Shown in pieces: positions 1 to 7,280 of a stretch of DNA of 32,485 bases. The DNA is from Geminicoccaceae bacterium. Its GTDB lineage: Bacteria; Pseudomonadota; Alphaproteobacteria; Geminicoccales; Geminicoccaceae. Numbering within the stretch: position 1 is the stretch's first letter; every line of letters begins with the position of its first letter. The position numbers and the translations under genes were made by a program. The stretch is from positions 1 to 32,485 of the forward strand of contig JAGRGG010000088.1 in NCBI GenBank assembly GCA_020445645.1. Reading direction: 5' to 3'. Below the pieces are notes generated by a model that was given only the letters and a program-made list of their open reading frames with translations, was not told the DNA's origin and ran no database searches.

Positions 1-435
1 AATTTCAAACTGAGACACTACCGACCGGACATGCGCATGGCGGTCGTCGGCGCGCCCTCCTACTTCCGAGGGCGGGGGCGGCCACGAACGCCGGCGGATC
101 TGACCGCCCACGCCTGCATCAACCTCCGCCTGCCCACCTACGGCGGGCTCTACGCCTGGGAGTTCGAGCAAAGCGGGCGCGAGATGCGGGTGCGGGTCGA
201 GGGGCGGCTCGTGTTCAACACCATCGCCCTGCGGCTGAACGCGGTCCTGGCCGGGTTCGGCCTCGCGTACCTGCCCGAGGACCAGGCGCAGGCACACCTC
301 GCCGACGGGCGCCTCGTCCGGGTGCTCGCCGACTGGTGCCCCCCCTTTCCGGGCTACCACCTCTACTACCCGAGCCGCCGGCAGCCGGCGCCGGCCTTCG
401 GCGTGCTGGTCGACGCCCTGCGCTACCGGGGGTGA
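1..435 (+). CDS. LysR-family regulator, C-terminal fragment
   Basis: This is the C-terminal half of the effector-binding domain of a LysR-type transcriptional regulator. The recognisable part starts at about base 25 with PDMRMAVVGAPSYF and continues through CINLRLPT, YAWEFE and LVFN to the LYYPSRRQPAPAF end typical of this family. The stop is at 433-435. The reading frame is open back to base 1, but the first eight codons (NFKLRHYR) do not look like the usual LysR sequence at this point and are AT-richer. The gene is therefore either cut by the window edge or truncated by an inserted element ending near base 24. The DNA-binding N-terminus is missing, so no regulatory target can be inferred beyond the nearby same-strand dehydrogenase. 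A methionine codon at 31 is internal to the domain and is not a credible start. Confidence 0.75.
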   Translation, partial: NFKLRHYRPDMRMAVVGAPSYFRGRGRPRTPADLTAHACINLRLPTYGGLYAWEFEQSGREMRVRVEGRLVFNTIALRLNAVLAGFGLAYLPEDQAQAHLADGRLVRVLADWCPPFPGYHLYYPSRRQPAPAFGVLVDALRYRG

Positions 436-466
436 AGGAGGAGCCTCCCGCGCCGTCTCCCGACCC

Positions 467-522
467 CCTACCCCATCCCGCCCGCCGCCCGGGCCTCGCG
501 CTCGCGGGCGGGATGGGGTAGG
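467..522. terminator. Long perfect hairpin after the LysR fragment
   Basis: Bases 467-485 and 504-522 are perfect inverted complements (19 bp stem, 18-base GC-rich loop). It lies 31 bases after the LysR stop and 36 bases before the next start. There is no T-run on the plus side, so it is either a GC-rich terminator without a U-tract or an intergenic repeat unit. Confidence 0.45.
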
Positions 523-557
523 CCGGGGCCCGATCCCAAGCCTTCGAGGAACCCCCG

Positions 558-1496
558 ATGCAGCCCGACGTGATCCTGGTCGAACCCCTGCCGCCCTCCA
601 TCGAGGCGGAGCTTGAAGCCTCCTACACCGTCCACCGCATCGACGGGCCGGACGACCTCGAAGGGGTGCCGGACGCGATAAGGAAGAGCGTCCGGGCCGT
701 CGTCACCGGCGGGGGGACGGGGGTTTCGCGCCGCCTCGTCGAAGGGCTGCCGGCCTTGGGGATCGTCGCCATCAACGGCGTCGGCACCGACGCGGTCGAC
801 CTCGACCACGCGAAGGCGCAAGGCGTCCGGGTGACGAACACCCCGGACGTGCTCAACGACGACGTGGCCGACATGGCGATCCTCCTGATGCTGGCGGCCT
901 TGCGCGGCCTCGTCGTCGGCGACCGCTTCGTGCGCGAGGGCAAGTGGGGCAAGGGCGGACTGCCGCTCGCGGCCAAGGCCACCGGCAAGCGCCTCGGCAT
1001 CGTCGGCCTCGGGCGGATCGGCCGCGCGATCGCCAAGCGCGCGGAAGCGTTCGACATGGAGATCGCCTACCACGGCCGCACCGAGCGCGGGGACGCCCCC
1101 TACCGCTTCGTGCCCTCCCTCGTCGATCTCGCCTCTTGGAGCGACGTGCTCGTCGTCATCGCCGCCGGCGGGACCGGCACGCGCGGCCTCGTCGGCCGGG
1201 AGGCGATCGACGCGCTGGGGCCGAAGGGCGTCCTCGTCAACGTGGCGCGTGGCTCGGTCGTCGACGAGGACGCCCTCGTGGACGCCCTCGTCGCGGGCCG
1301 CCTCGGCGCCGCCGGGCTCGACGTGTTCGCGGACGAGCCCAACGTGCCGAAGGCACTCCTCGGCCTCGACGGCGTCGTCTTCCAGCCGCACCGGGGCAGC
1401 GCCACCGTCGAGACCCGCCACGCGATGGGCCGGCTCGTCCTCGACAACGTCAGGGCCTTCTTCGAAGGCGAGGCCTTGCCGACGGCCGTCGTCTGA
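558..1496 (+). CDS. D-isomer-specific 2-hydroxyacid dehydrogenase
   Basis: This 312-residue enzyme should interconvert a 2-keto acid and a D-2-hydroxy acid with NAD(P)H in the cytoplasm; glyoxylate or hydroxypyruvate are the likeliest substrates. The order of parts fits the family: substrate-binding loop NGVGTD at residues 73-78, nucleotide-binding GLGRIG at 150-155, catalytic Arg231 in NVARGS, Glu260 in FADEPNVP, and the acid/base His278 in QPHRGS. The length is normal. The ATG at 558 is preceded by GAGGAA with good spacing. It stands alone between the LysR fragment and an SDR gene. A second, clearly different member of the same superfamily lies in the polyol operon at 11101-12141. The substrate cannot be fixed from sequence. 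Confidence 0.9.
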   Translation: MQPDVILVEPLPPSIEAELEASYTVHRIDGPDDLEGVPDAIRKSVRAVVTGGGTGVSRRLVEGLPALGIVAINGVGTDAVDLDHAKAQGVRVTNTPDVLNDDVADMAILLMLAALRGLVVGDRFVREGKWGKGGLPLAAKATGKRLGIVGLGRIGRAIAKRAEAFDMEIAYHGRTERGDAPYRFVPSLVDLASWSDVLVVIAAGGTGTRGLVGREAIDALGPKGVLVNVARGSVVDEDALVDALVAGRLGAAGLDVFADEPNVPKALLGLDGVVFQPHRGSATVETRHAMGRLVLDNVRAFFEGEALPTAVV

Positions 1497-1573
1497 GGAA
1501 GAAGGCCGGATGTTCACGGAACGTTGCCCTCGGCAGAACGTTTGGCGCCTGCCCGCAACGTGAGGAAAACCGG

Positions 1574-2596
1574 ATGGCCTTCGACCTGAAACCCCTGGGC
1601 GAGCGGCGCGTCGTCCTGACCGGCGCCACGAGCGGCATCGGGCTCGCGACGGCGCGGCGGCTGGCCGTGCGCGGCGCGCACCTGATCCTGGTGGCGCGCG
1701 ACGAGGCGGCCCTGGAGGACGTGGCGCGGGAATGCGTGTTCCTGGGCGGCGAGGCGGTCGCGGTCGCGGCCGACGTCGGGGATTACGGGGGGCTGGAGCG
1801 CGCCGCCGCCGAGGCCGAGGCGCGCTACGGCGGCTTCGACACCTGGATCAACGACGCCGGGACGGCGATCTACGGCGCCGTGACCGACGTGCCGGTCGAG
1901 GACCAGCGGCGCCTGTTCGAGACCAACTATTGGGGGGTCGTCCACGGCTCGCTGATCGCGGCCGGGCACTTCCGCCACCGCGCGGACGGCGGGGGCGGCA
2001 AGATCGTCAACGTCGGCAGCGTGCTCTCCGACCGCGCCATGATCTACCAGGGGCCTTACTCGGCCTCCAAGCACGCGGTCAAAGCCATCACCGACGCCCT
2101 GCGCATGGAGCTGGAGGCGGCGGGCGTGCCCGTCTCGGTGACGCTGATCAAGCCGTCGGCGATCGACACCCCCTACATGGAGCACGCCCGCAACTACATG
2201 GACGCCGAAGGCACGCGGAACCCGCCGCCGTCCTACGACCCGGACGTGGTGGCCAAGGCGATCGAGCACGCCTGCGAGCACCACCACCGCGACCTCGTCG
2301 TCGGGGCCGGCGGTTGGGCCGTGGCGGCGATGGGCTCCCTGGCGCCGCGCCTGACCGACTTCCTCATGGAGGCCAGCGGGCGGGTCCTGCAGACCTCGAG
2401 CGACCCGGGCCGGCCGGCGCGGCGCGACAACCTCTACGGATCGCGCGAGGACGGGGCGGCGCGCTCGTCGCTGGGCGGTCCCCGGGCGCGGCGGTCGAGC
2501 CTGCTCCTGGAGGCGCAGATGCACCCGGCGCTGGCGGGGCTCGCTATGGCCGGCCTCGGCCTCGCCCTCGCGGGGGCGCTCCTCCGCCGGCGCTGA
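1574..2596 (+). CDS. Short-chain dehydrogenase with C-terminal membrane tail
   Basis: This is a 340-residue classical SDR oxidoreductase. It has the cofactor motif TGATSGIG at residues 16-23, NDAG (a form of NNAG) at 93-96, a serine in the GSV region near 149, and the catalytic YSASK at 162-166. The SDR core ends near residue 270. About 70 further residues follow, charged and arginine-rich, finishing with a single hydrophobic segment (about 318-337) and RRR at the very end, so the enzyme is probably anchored to the membrane by its tail. The ATG at 1574 has GAGGAAA just upstream; the open frame extends far 5' only because of GC bias. Substrate unknown. The 77-base gap after the previous gene leaves open whether they are cotranscribed. 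Confidence 0.88.
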   Translation: MAFDLKPLGERRVVLTGATSGIGLATARRLAVRGAHLILVARDEAALEDVARECVFLGGEAVAVAADVGDYGGLERAAAEAEARYGGFDTWINDAGTAIYGAVTDVPVEDQRRLFETNYWGVVHGSLIAAGHFRHRADGGGGKIVNVGSVLSDRAMIYQGPYSASKHAVKAITDALRMELEAAGVPVSVTLIKPSAIDTPYMEHARNYMDAEGTRNPPPSYDPDVVAKAIEHACEHHHRDLVVGAGGWAVAAMGSLAPRLTDFLMEASGRVLQTSSDPGRPARRDNLYGSREDGAARSSLGGPRARRSSLLLEAQMHPALAGLAMAGLGLALAGALLRRR

Positions 2597-2635
2597 CCCG
2601 GCGGCGACGGGGTGCGGTGGCGGGGCTTCCCGCCG

Positions 2636-2664
2636 TTGACATGCCCCGCCGCTTCGCCTATCTC
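2636..2664 (+). promoter_or_regulatory. Promoter of rplU-rpmA
   Basis: TTGACA at 2636-2641, a 17-base spacer, then TATCTC at 2659-2664 form a strong sigma-70-type promoter. It lies 39 bases after the SDR stop and about 90 bases before the L21 start, as expected for a highly expressed ribosomal operon. Confidence 0.6.
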
Positions 2665-2755
2665 AACCCCCGCTCGCCGGGGTCGTCTCGCGCGGCCGGA
2701 AATGTATTGACCCGGCCTTGCCGCGCGCCTTCGGTCTTCTGTGGGAACCGAAACG

Positions 2756-3067
2756 ATGTATGCAGTGATCAAGACGGGCGGCAAGCAGTACCGCGTGGCC
2801 CCCGGCGACGTGATCAAGGTCGAGAAGCTGGACGCCGAGGCCGGCGGCACGGTCGAACTGGCCGAGGTGCTCCTGATCGGCGGCGAGGGCGAGCCCAAGG
2901 TCGGCACGCCGCTCCTGGGCGGCGCCAAGGTGACGGCGACGGTGCTGGAGCAGGGCAAGGCCGACAAGATCGTCATCTTCAAGAAGCGCCGGCGCAAGAA
3001 CTCGCGCCGCAAGACGGGGCACCGGCAGAAGCTGACGGTGCTGCGCATCACGGACATCGCCGCCTAG
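2756..3067 (+). CDS. rplU: 50S ribosomal protein L21
   Basis: L21 is a 23S rRNA-binding protein of the large ribosomal subunit. The 103-residue product begins [14 protein letters not shown] and has the conserved basic [16 protein letters not shown] stretch near the C-terminus followed by TxVxITDI, all diagnostic. The ATG at 2756 gives exactly the usual length; an in-frame GTG 15 bases upstream would add five non-conserved residues. It is the first gene of the rplU-rpmA operon, with L27 starting 31 bases downstream. The gene that often follows this pair (obg) is not present here. Confidence 0.98.
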   Translation: MYAVIKTGGKQYRVAPGDVIKVEKLDAEAGGTVELAEVLLIGGEGEPKVGTPLLGGAKVTATVLEQGKADKIVIFKKRRRKNSRRKTGHRQKLTVLRITDIAA

Positions 3068-3098
3068 AGGCGGCGCGGCAAGCTAGGGAACCGGAGCG

Positions 3099-3371
3099 AT
3101 GGCTCACAAGAAAGCGGGCGGCAGTTCGCGCAACGGCCGCGACACGGCGGGCAAGCGCCTCGGCGTCAAGAAGTTCGGCGGCGAGCGGGTCATCGCCGGC
3201 AACATCATCGTCCGCCAGCGCGGCACCAAGTTTCACCCCGGCGCCAATTGCGGCATGGGCCGCGACCACACCCTTTTCGCCCTGATCGAGGGCAAGGTCG
3301 CCTTCCGCCGCAGCGGCGAGCGCCAGTACGTCAACGTCGAGCCGGCGGCGGTGGCCGAAGCCGCCGAGTAG
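3099..3371 (+). CDS. rpmA: 50S ribosomal protein L27
   Basis: L27 sits near the peptidyl-transferase centre of the large subunit. The 90-residue sequence begins [16 protein letters not shown] and contains [21 protein letters not shown] and GRDHTLFAL, all standard. The N-terminus starts directly at MAHKK, so there is no cleavable leader of the Firmicutes type. The ATG at 3099 is preceded by AGGGAA. It is cotranscribed with rplU and ends in front of a hairpin at 3397. Confidence 0.98.
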   Translation: MAHKKAGGSSRNGRDTAGKRLGVKKFGGERVIAGNIIVRQRGTKFHPGANCGMGRDHTLFALIEGKVAFRRSGERQYVNVEPAAVAEAAE

Positions 3372-3396
3372 GCGCCGATCTTCCGGACGGACGGCG

Positions 3397-3423
3397 AGGG
3401 GCGGGCGGTGGTCCGCCCCTTTC
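3397..3423 (+). terminator. Terminator of rplU-rpmA
   Basis: AGGGGCGGGC (3397-3406) pairs with GTCCGCCCCT (3411-3420) across a four-base loop, with one G-U pair, and is followed by TT. It sits 25 bases after the L27 stop. The remaining bases to 3574 show no convincing gene. Confidence 0.55.
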
Positions 3424-3574
3424 GCGTTGCGGGTGCCGCGCCCATGGGAATGGCAACGCGCGACCATCCGTCGGGAAGGCCTGGGATGACGAAGTCCCCG
3501 GCGCAGGCGAGGGCCGACGACCGCGCCCGGATGAAGGAGAAAGGCCCCGCGCCGGCGGTCCGCGCGACGAAGCC

Positions 3575-4864
3575 TTACGCCCCCGCCTGCCCCAGCGCCT
3601 GATCGAGGTCGGCGATGATGTCGTCGGCGTGCTCGATGCCGATCGAGAGGCGGATCACGTTGGGGCCGGCGCCCGCCGCTTCCTGCTCCGCCTCGGAGAG
3701 CTGGCGGTGGGTGGTGGAGGCCGGGTGGATGATGAGCGAGCGGGTGTCGCCGAGGTTGGCGACGTGGCTCAGGAGCTGGCACGAATCGACGACCTTGATC
3801 CCCGCCTCGAACCCGCCCTTGAGACCGAAGGTGAAGACCGAGCCGATGCCGTTCGGGCAGTATTTCCCCGTGTGCTCGGTGCGGTTCTGCGGCAGGCGGC
3901 CGTAGGAAACCCAGGCGACCTTATCGTGGTCCTGAAGCCACGCCGCCACCCTGTCGGCGTTCTCGACGTGGCGGGCCATGCGCAGCGGCAGGGTCTCGAC
4001 CCCTTGCAGGATGAGGAAGGCGTTGAAGGGCGAGAGCGCCGGCCCCATGTCGCGCAGGCCGATCGCCTTGTTGCGGACCGTGAGCGCGAAGTCGCCGAAG
4101 TTCTCGTGGAAGCGCAGGCCGTGATAGGCCTCGCAGGGGTCGGTCATGAGCGGAAACTTGCCGCTTGCCCCCCAGTCGAAGCCCCCCTTCTCGACGATGG
4201 CGCCGCCGACCGAGTTGCCCTGCCCGCCGATATATTTGGTCAGCGAGTGGCAGACGATGTCGGCGCCCCACTTGAAGGGGTTGCACAAGGCCGGGGTCGG
4301 CAGGGTATTGTCGACGACGAGCGGGATACCCTCGGCGTGGGCGATCTCGGCCAGCGTCTCCAGGTCGGCGACGATGCCGTCCGGGTTGGAGGCGCTCTCG
4401 ACGAACAGCGCCTTGGTCCGACCGTCGATCGCTCGGCGGAAGTTGTCGGGGTCGCGGGGGTCGACGAACGTGGCCTGCCAGCCGAACTGCGGGAAGGTGT
4501 GGCGCATCTGGGCGATCGAGCCGCCGTAGAGCTTGGAGGACGCGACGAGGTTGTCGCCGGAGGTCATCAGGTTCAGGAAGGTGAGGAACTGGGCGGCGTG
4601 GCCCGACGCCGTGCAGCAGGCGCCGATGCCGCCTTCGAGCGCCGCGATCCGCCCCTCCAGCACCGAAACGGTGGGGTTGGTGAGGCGGGTGTAGATGTTG
4701 CCGAACTGCTGGAGGTTGAAGAGCGACGCCGCGTGGTCGGCGTCGTCGAACACGTAGGACGTGGTCTGATAGATCGGCGTCGCGCGCGCGCCCGTCGTCG
4801 GGTCGGGCTCCGCCCCCGCGTGGATCGCCAGGGTCTCGAAGCCGTAGGTCCTGCCTTCCGCCAT
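3575..4864 (-). CDS. metY: O-acetylhomoserine sulfhydrylase
   Basis: This is a PLP-dependent enzyme of the Cys/Met metabolism (gamma-family) group. It makes homocysteine from O-acetylhomoserine and sulfide in methionine synthesis. The 429 residues fit MetY rather than the shorter cystathionine enzymes or MetZ. Visible signatures are TLAIHAG near the N-terminus, PIYQTTSYVF, YTRLTNPT at 58-65, Asp185 in VVDNT (pairs with the PLP ring nitrogen) and the Schiff-base Lys210 in SLTKYIGGQG. The C-terminus has SLIIHPASTTH and VIRLSIGIEH. The ATG at 4864 has AGGGAG seven bases upstream. It follows the CoA-binding protein gene by 25 bases on the same strand, so the two are very likely one operon. O-succinylhomoserine use cannot be excluded. 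Confidence 0.93.
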   Translation of the reverse strand: MAEGRTYGFETLAIHAGAEPDPTTGARATPIYQTTSYVFDDADHAASLFNLQQFGNIYTRLTNPTVSVLEGRIAALEGGIGACCTASGHAAQFLTFLNLMTSGDNLVASSKLYGGSIAQMRHTFPQFGWQATFVDPRDPDNFRRAIDGRTKALFVESASNPDGIVADLETLAEIAHAEGIPLVVDNTLPTPALCNPFKWGADIVCHSLTKYIGGQGNSVGGAIVEKGGFDWGASGKFPLMTDPCEAYHGLRFHENFGDFALTVRNKAIGLRDMGPALSPFNAFLILQGVETLPLRMARHVENADRVAAWLQDHDKVAWVSYGRLPQNRTEHTGKYCPNGIGSVFTFGLKGGFEAGIKVVDSCQLLSHVANLGDTRSLIIHPASTTHRQLSEAEQEAAGAGPNVIRLSIGIEHADDIIADLDQALGQAGA

Positions 4865-4889
4865 CGTCGTTCTCCCTCGTCGCGGCCCC

Positions 4890-5411
4890 TTAAGGGAGGA
4901 GCCGCCCTTTCCTGGTCTTGAGCTGAACCGCCCGCCCGCGCTTGGCCGACAGCATCTTGCGGTCGATGCCGAGCCAGCCGATCTCGCCGAAGAGACGCCC
5001 GTACTCGATCTTGGGGCAGCGGTCCATCACCACCTTGAGCCCCGCCGCCTCGGCCTTCGCTGCCGCCTCGTCGTGCCGGACGCCCAGCTGCATCCAGACC
5101 ACCTTGGCGCCGATCCGGATCGCGTCGTCGACGATCGGCGGCGCATCCTTCGAGGCCCTGAAGATGTCGACCATGTCCGGCACGTCGGGCAGCGACGCGA
5201 GGTCCGGATGGCAGAGGCGGCCGCAGATCGTCTGCCCGGCGTAGCGGGGGTTCACCGGGTGGACGGTAAAACCCTTGTTCTTCAAATAGAGAAGGACGAA
5301 ATAGGAAGGTCGCATCTCGTTCGCCGAGGCGCCGACCATGGCGATGGTGCGCACCTCCTTCAGGATGGCGCGCAGGTCGGCGTCGGCGTAGGCGAGCGGC
5401 GGGGCGTTCAT
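4890..5411 (-). CDS. CoA-binding domain protein (YccU type)
   Basis: This is a 173-residue protein made of one Rossmann-like CoA-binding domain of the succinyl-CoA-ligase type. Recognisable blocks are RTIAMVGAS near residue 21, RPSYFVLLYLKNKGF, VHPVNPRYAGQ, then VPDMVDIFRASKDAPPIVDDAI and VVWMQLGV, ending with the conserved VMDRCPKIEYGRL. The biochemical role of this family is not established; cofactor binding is inferred from the fold. The start at 5411 is fixed by a perfect AGGAGG (minus strand, 5422-5427) ten bases upstream, and the open frame beyond it is only a GC artefact. It is the first gene of a two-gene unit with metY, which hints at a link to sulfur or CoA metabolism. It is divergent from the M48 protease gene. 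Confidence 0.88.
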   Translation of the reverse strand: MNAPPLAYADADLRAILKEVRTIAMVGASANEMRPSYFVLLYLKNKGFTVHPVNPRYAGQTICGRLCHPDLASLPDVPDMVDIFRASKDAPPIVDDAIRIGAKVVWMQLGVRHDEAAAKAEAAGLKVVMDRCPKIEYGRLFGEIGWLGIDRKMLSAKRGRAVQLKTRKGRLLP

Positions 5412-5477
5412 CGGGCGGAGACCTCCTAGGGGCACGCGACCGTTCTTAATCCCTCGGCCGCGTTCAGGAAAGACGAG

Positions 5478-6236
5478 GTGGCTATGCGACGGACCTTGCG
5501 CAACATGGCGGCGGCGACGGTCATGCTCGGCCTCGCCGGCTGTGCCACGGCACCCGAGACCGGGCGCAGCCAGCTCATCATCTTCCCCGAATCGCAGGAC
5601 GCCCAGATGGGGCTGGAGGCGTACCAGCAGATCAAGAGCGAGATGAAGGAAGCGAACGACCCCGCCCTCGAACGCCGCATCGAGACGGTGGGCGGGCGCA
5701 TCGCCGCCATCAGCCCGCACCCGGACTGGCAGTGGGAGTTCACCCTGTTCCAGGACGACACGCCGAACGCCTTCGCGCTCCCCGGCGGCAAGGTCGGGGT
5801 CAACACGGGCCTGTTCAAGGTGGCGAAGACCGACGACCAGCTCGCCGCCGTCATGGGCCACGAGGTCGCCCACGCCATCGCCCGCCACGGCGCCGAGCGC
5901 ATGTCGTCGGGGATGCTGACCCAGCTCGGCCTCGTCGGCCTCGGCATCGCCACCCAGGATCAGACCACGGTCGGCCTCGCCGCCGCCGCCGCCACGCTCG
6001 GCGTCACCCTGCCGCACAGCCGCGAGCAGGAGAGCGAGGCCGACCACATCGGCCTCCTCTACATGGCCCGCGCCGGCTACGACCCGAGGGGCGCCATCCA
6101 ACTGTGGAAGAACATGGAGGCGGCCGGCGGCGATCAGCCGCTCGAATTCCTCTCGACCCATCCGAGCCACGGCAACCGCATCGCCCGGCTGGAGGAGTGG
6201 ATGCCGGAGGCTTTGGCAGAATATCGGGGAACGTAG
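5478..6236 (+). CDS. M48-family zinc metalloprotease, lipoprotein
   Basis: This is a predicted outer-membrane or periplasmic lipoprotein peptidase of the BepA/LoiP kind, likely acting in envelope protein quality control. From the GTG at 5478 it has 252 residues; an ATG at 5484 would remove two. A basic start and hydrophobic stretch end in the lipobox LAGC, with Cys22 as the lipidated residue. The zinc site is HEVAH (His128, Glu129, His132), and the third ligand is Glu185 in ESEAD, followed three residues later by Asp189. PGGKVGVNTGL and STHPSHGNRI are also typical of M48. AGGAA precedes the GTG by seven bases, which favours that start slightly. The gene converges on the polyol operon with a one-base gap and no visible terminator. 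Confidence 0.9.
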   Translation: MAMRRTLRNMAAATVMLGLAGCATAPETGRSQLIIFPESQDAQMGLEAYQQIKSEMKEANDPALERRIETVGGRIAAISPHPDWQWEFTLFQDDTPNAFALPGGKVGVNTGLFKVAKTDDQLAAVMGHEVAHAIARHGAERMSSGMLTQLGLVGLGIATQDQTTVGLAAAAATLGVTLPHSREQESEADHIGLLYMARAGYDPRGAIQLWKNMEAAGGDQPLEFLSTHPSHGNRIARLEEWMPEALAEYRGT

Positions 6237-6237
6237 G

Positions 6238-7275
6238 TCACGCTTCGCGTCCTAACCCCCGTGCCCTCGCCAACCCCTGCCGATACTTCTCCGCGTCCCA
6301 GTTCATGAGCGCCGCCTCCTCCTCCGGCGTGAGGGCATTCAGGCGCGCGTCGTCCGGGACGCGGCCGAGGGCGTGGCCGAGGCAGGCGGCGAGGGCGTCG
6401 GCGCCGGGGTTGGCGTCGGGGTCGAGGAGGACGCCGACGCCCGGCACCAGGAACAGGCGGCCGCCGTCTTCCCGCGCCGCCGCGGCGATCGGACGGGCCT
6501 TTGCCGAATCGTCCGGCAGGACGGTGGCGCGGGGGCCGAGGAAGACGAGGTGGTCGGGATAGTAGGAGCCCGCGGCCGCGCGCTCCAGGCGGGGGGGGAC
6601 GGTGGCGAGGCCGTCGAGCACGTGGCCTTCGAGCGGCTTCAGCCCCAGGGCGGCGCCCACGCGGCGAAGCGCTTCCCCGTCGCCGCGCGGCGCTTCGGCG
6701 AGCGGCGCGTCGAGGCGGCGTTCGACCTCGGCGAGCATGGTCTCGGCCCCGGCCACGTCGTCCGCGCCGACGACGAGGCCGTGGTTGCCGAGGACGACGA
6801 CGTCGACCGATCGTCCCCCCGTCGCGGCGGCGACGGCCAGCGTGAGCGGCAGGCCCGGCTGGCGGTAGGGGGCGAAGGCGTAAGCGAGCCCGGCCAGCCG
6901 CCGTTCCAGTTCCGCTTCGGCGTCGGTCCGGACCGCGACGGCGATCGTCCGCACGGAGTGGGTGTGGACGACGACCCGGTGCGGCAGGAGGGCGTGGAGC
7001 GTGGTCTCGATCGAGGGACGCAGCCCGGCGGGGTTGCGCTCCGTCACGACGGCGCCCGCCGTCGGGTCGGGGGACCCCGATTCGATGCCCCGGAGCACCG
7101 CGTCGAGACGGACGGGGACGAAGGTCTCGTGCGCCTCGGCGTCGGCGAGCCAGAGGCCGGACGCCTTGACCCAAAGGAGGCCGTCGTCCTTGAGGGACGT
7201 GTTGCCGCCCGCCGCCTGCACCTGTTCGATGTCGCGGCCGATGCGGGCGGAGAGGCGGCGGAGATCGTCGAGCAT
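6238..7275 (-). CDS. Class II aldolase, stand-alone RhaD-type domain
   Basis: This is a zinc-dependent class II (FucA/RhaD) aldolase-type protein of 345 residues, last gene of the polyol operon. It probably splits or forms a ketose-1-phosphate to or from DHAP and an aldehyde. The usual landmarks are present: AGGNTSLK at 22-29 (phosphate-binding region), catalytic-position Glu90 in SIETTLHA, metal ligands His104 and His106 in VVHTHS, and His165 in LGNHGLVVG. Residues from about 200 on, ending in NWDAEKYRQ, resemble the extended aldolase half of the RhaD aldolase-dehydrogenase fusion, but no SDR half follows. The start at 7275 lies five bases after the upstream HAD stop, with AGGAC overlapping it. 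It could instead be an epimerase of the AraD group. The substrate is inferred from context only. Confidence 0.78.
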   Translation of the reverse strand: MLDDLRRLSARIGRDIEQVQAAGGNTSLKDDGLLWVKASGLWLADAEAHETFVPVRLDAVLRGIESGSPDPTAGAVVTERNPAGLRPSIETTLHALLPHRVVVHTHSVRTIAVAVRTDAEAELERRLAGLAYAFAPYRQPGLPLTLAVAAATGGRSVDVVVLGNHGLVVGADDVAGAETMLAEVERRLDAPLAEAPRGDGEALRRVGAALGLKPLEGHVLDGLATVPPRLERAAAGSYYPDHLVFLGPRATVLPDDSAKARPIAAAAREDGGRLFLVPGVGVLLDPDANPGADALAACLGHALGRVPDDARLNALTPEEEAALMNWDAEKYRQGLARARGLGREA

Positions 7276-7280
7276 GGGTC

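Noticed and set aside
468-1517. Long minus-strand open frame opposite the first dehydrogenase gene, and many similar ones across the window
   Set aside because: These are GC-bias shadows of real genes: they have no recognisable motifs, composition rich in Arg/Ala/Gly/Pro, and no ribosome site at the start.
3408-3602. 64-codon plus-strand frame after rpmA
   Set aside because: It starts inside the terminator stem, has no family features, and runs into the 3' end of metY.
5412-5477. Promoter pair in the 66-base divergent gap between the CoA-binding and M48 genes
   Set aside because: No hexamer pair with acceptable spacing could be defended on either strand.
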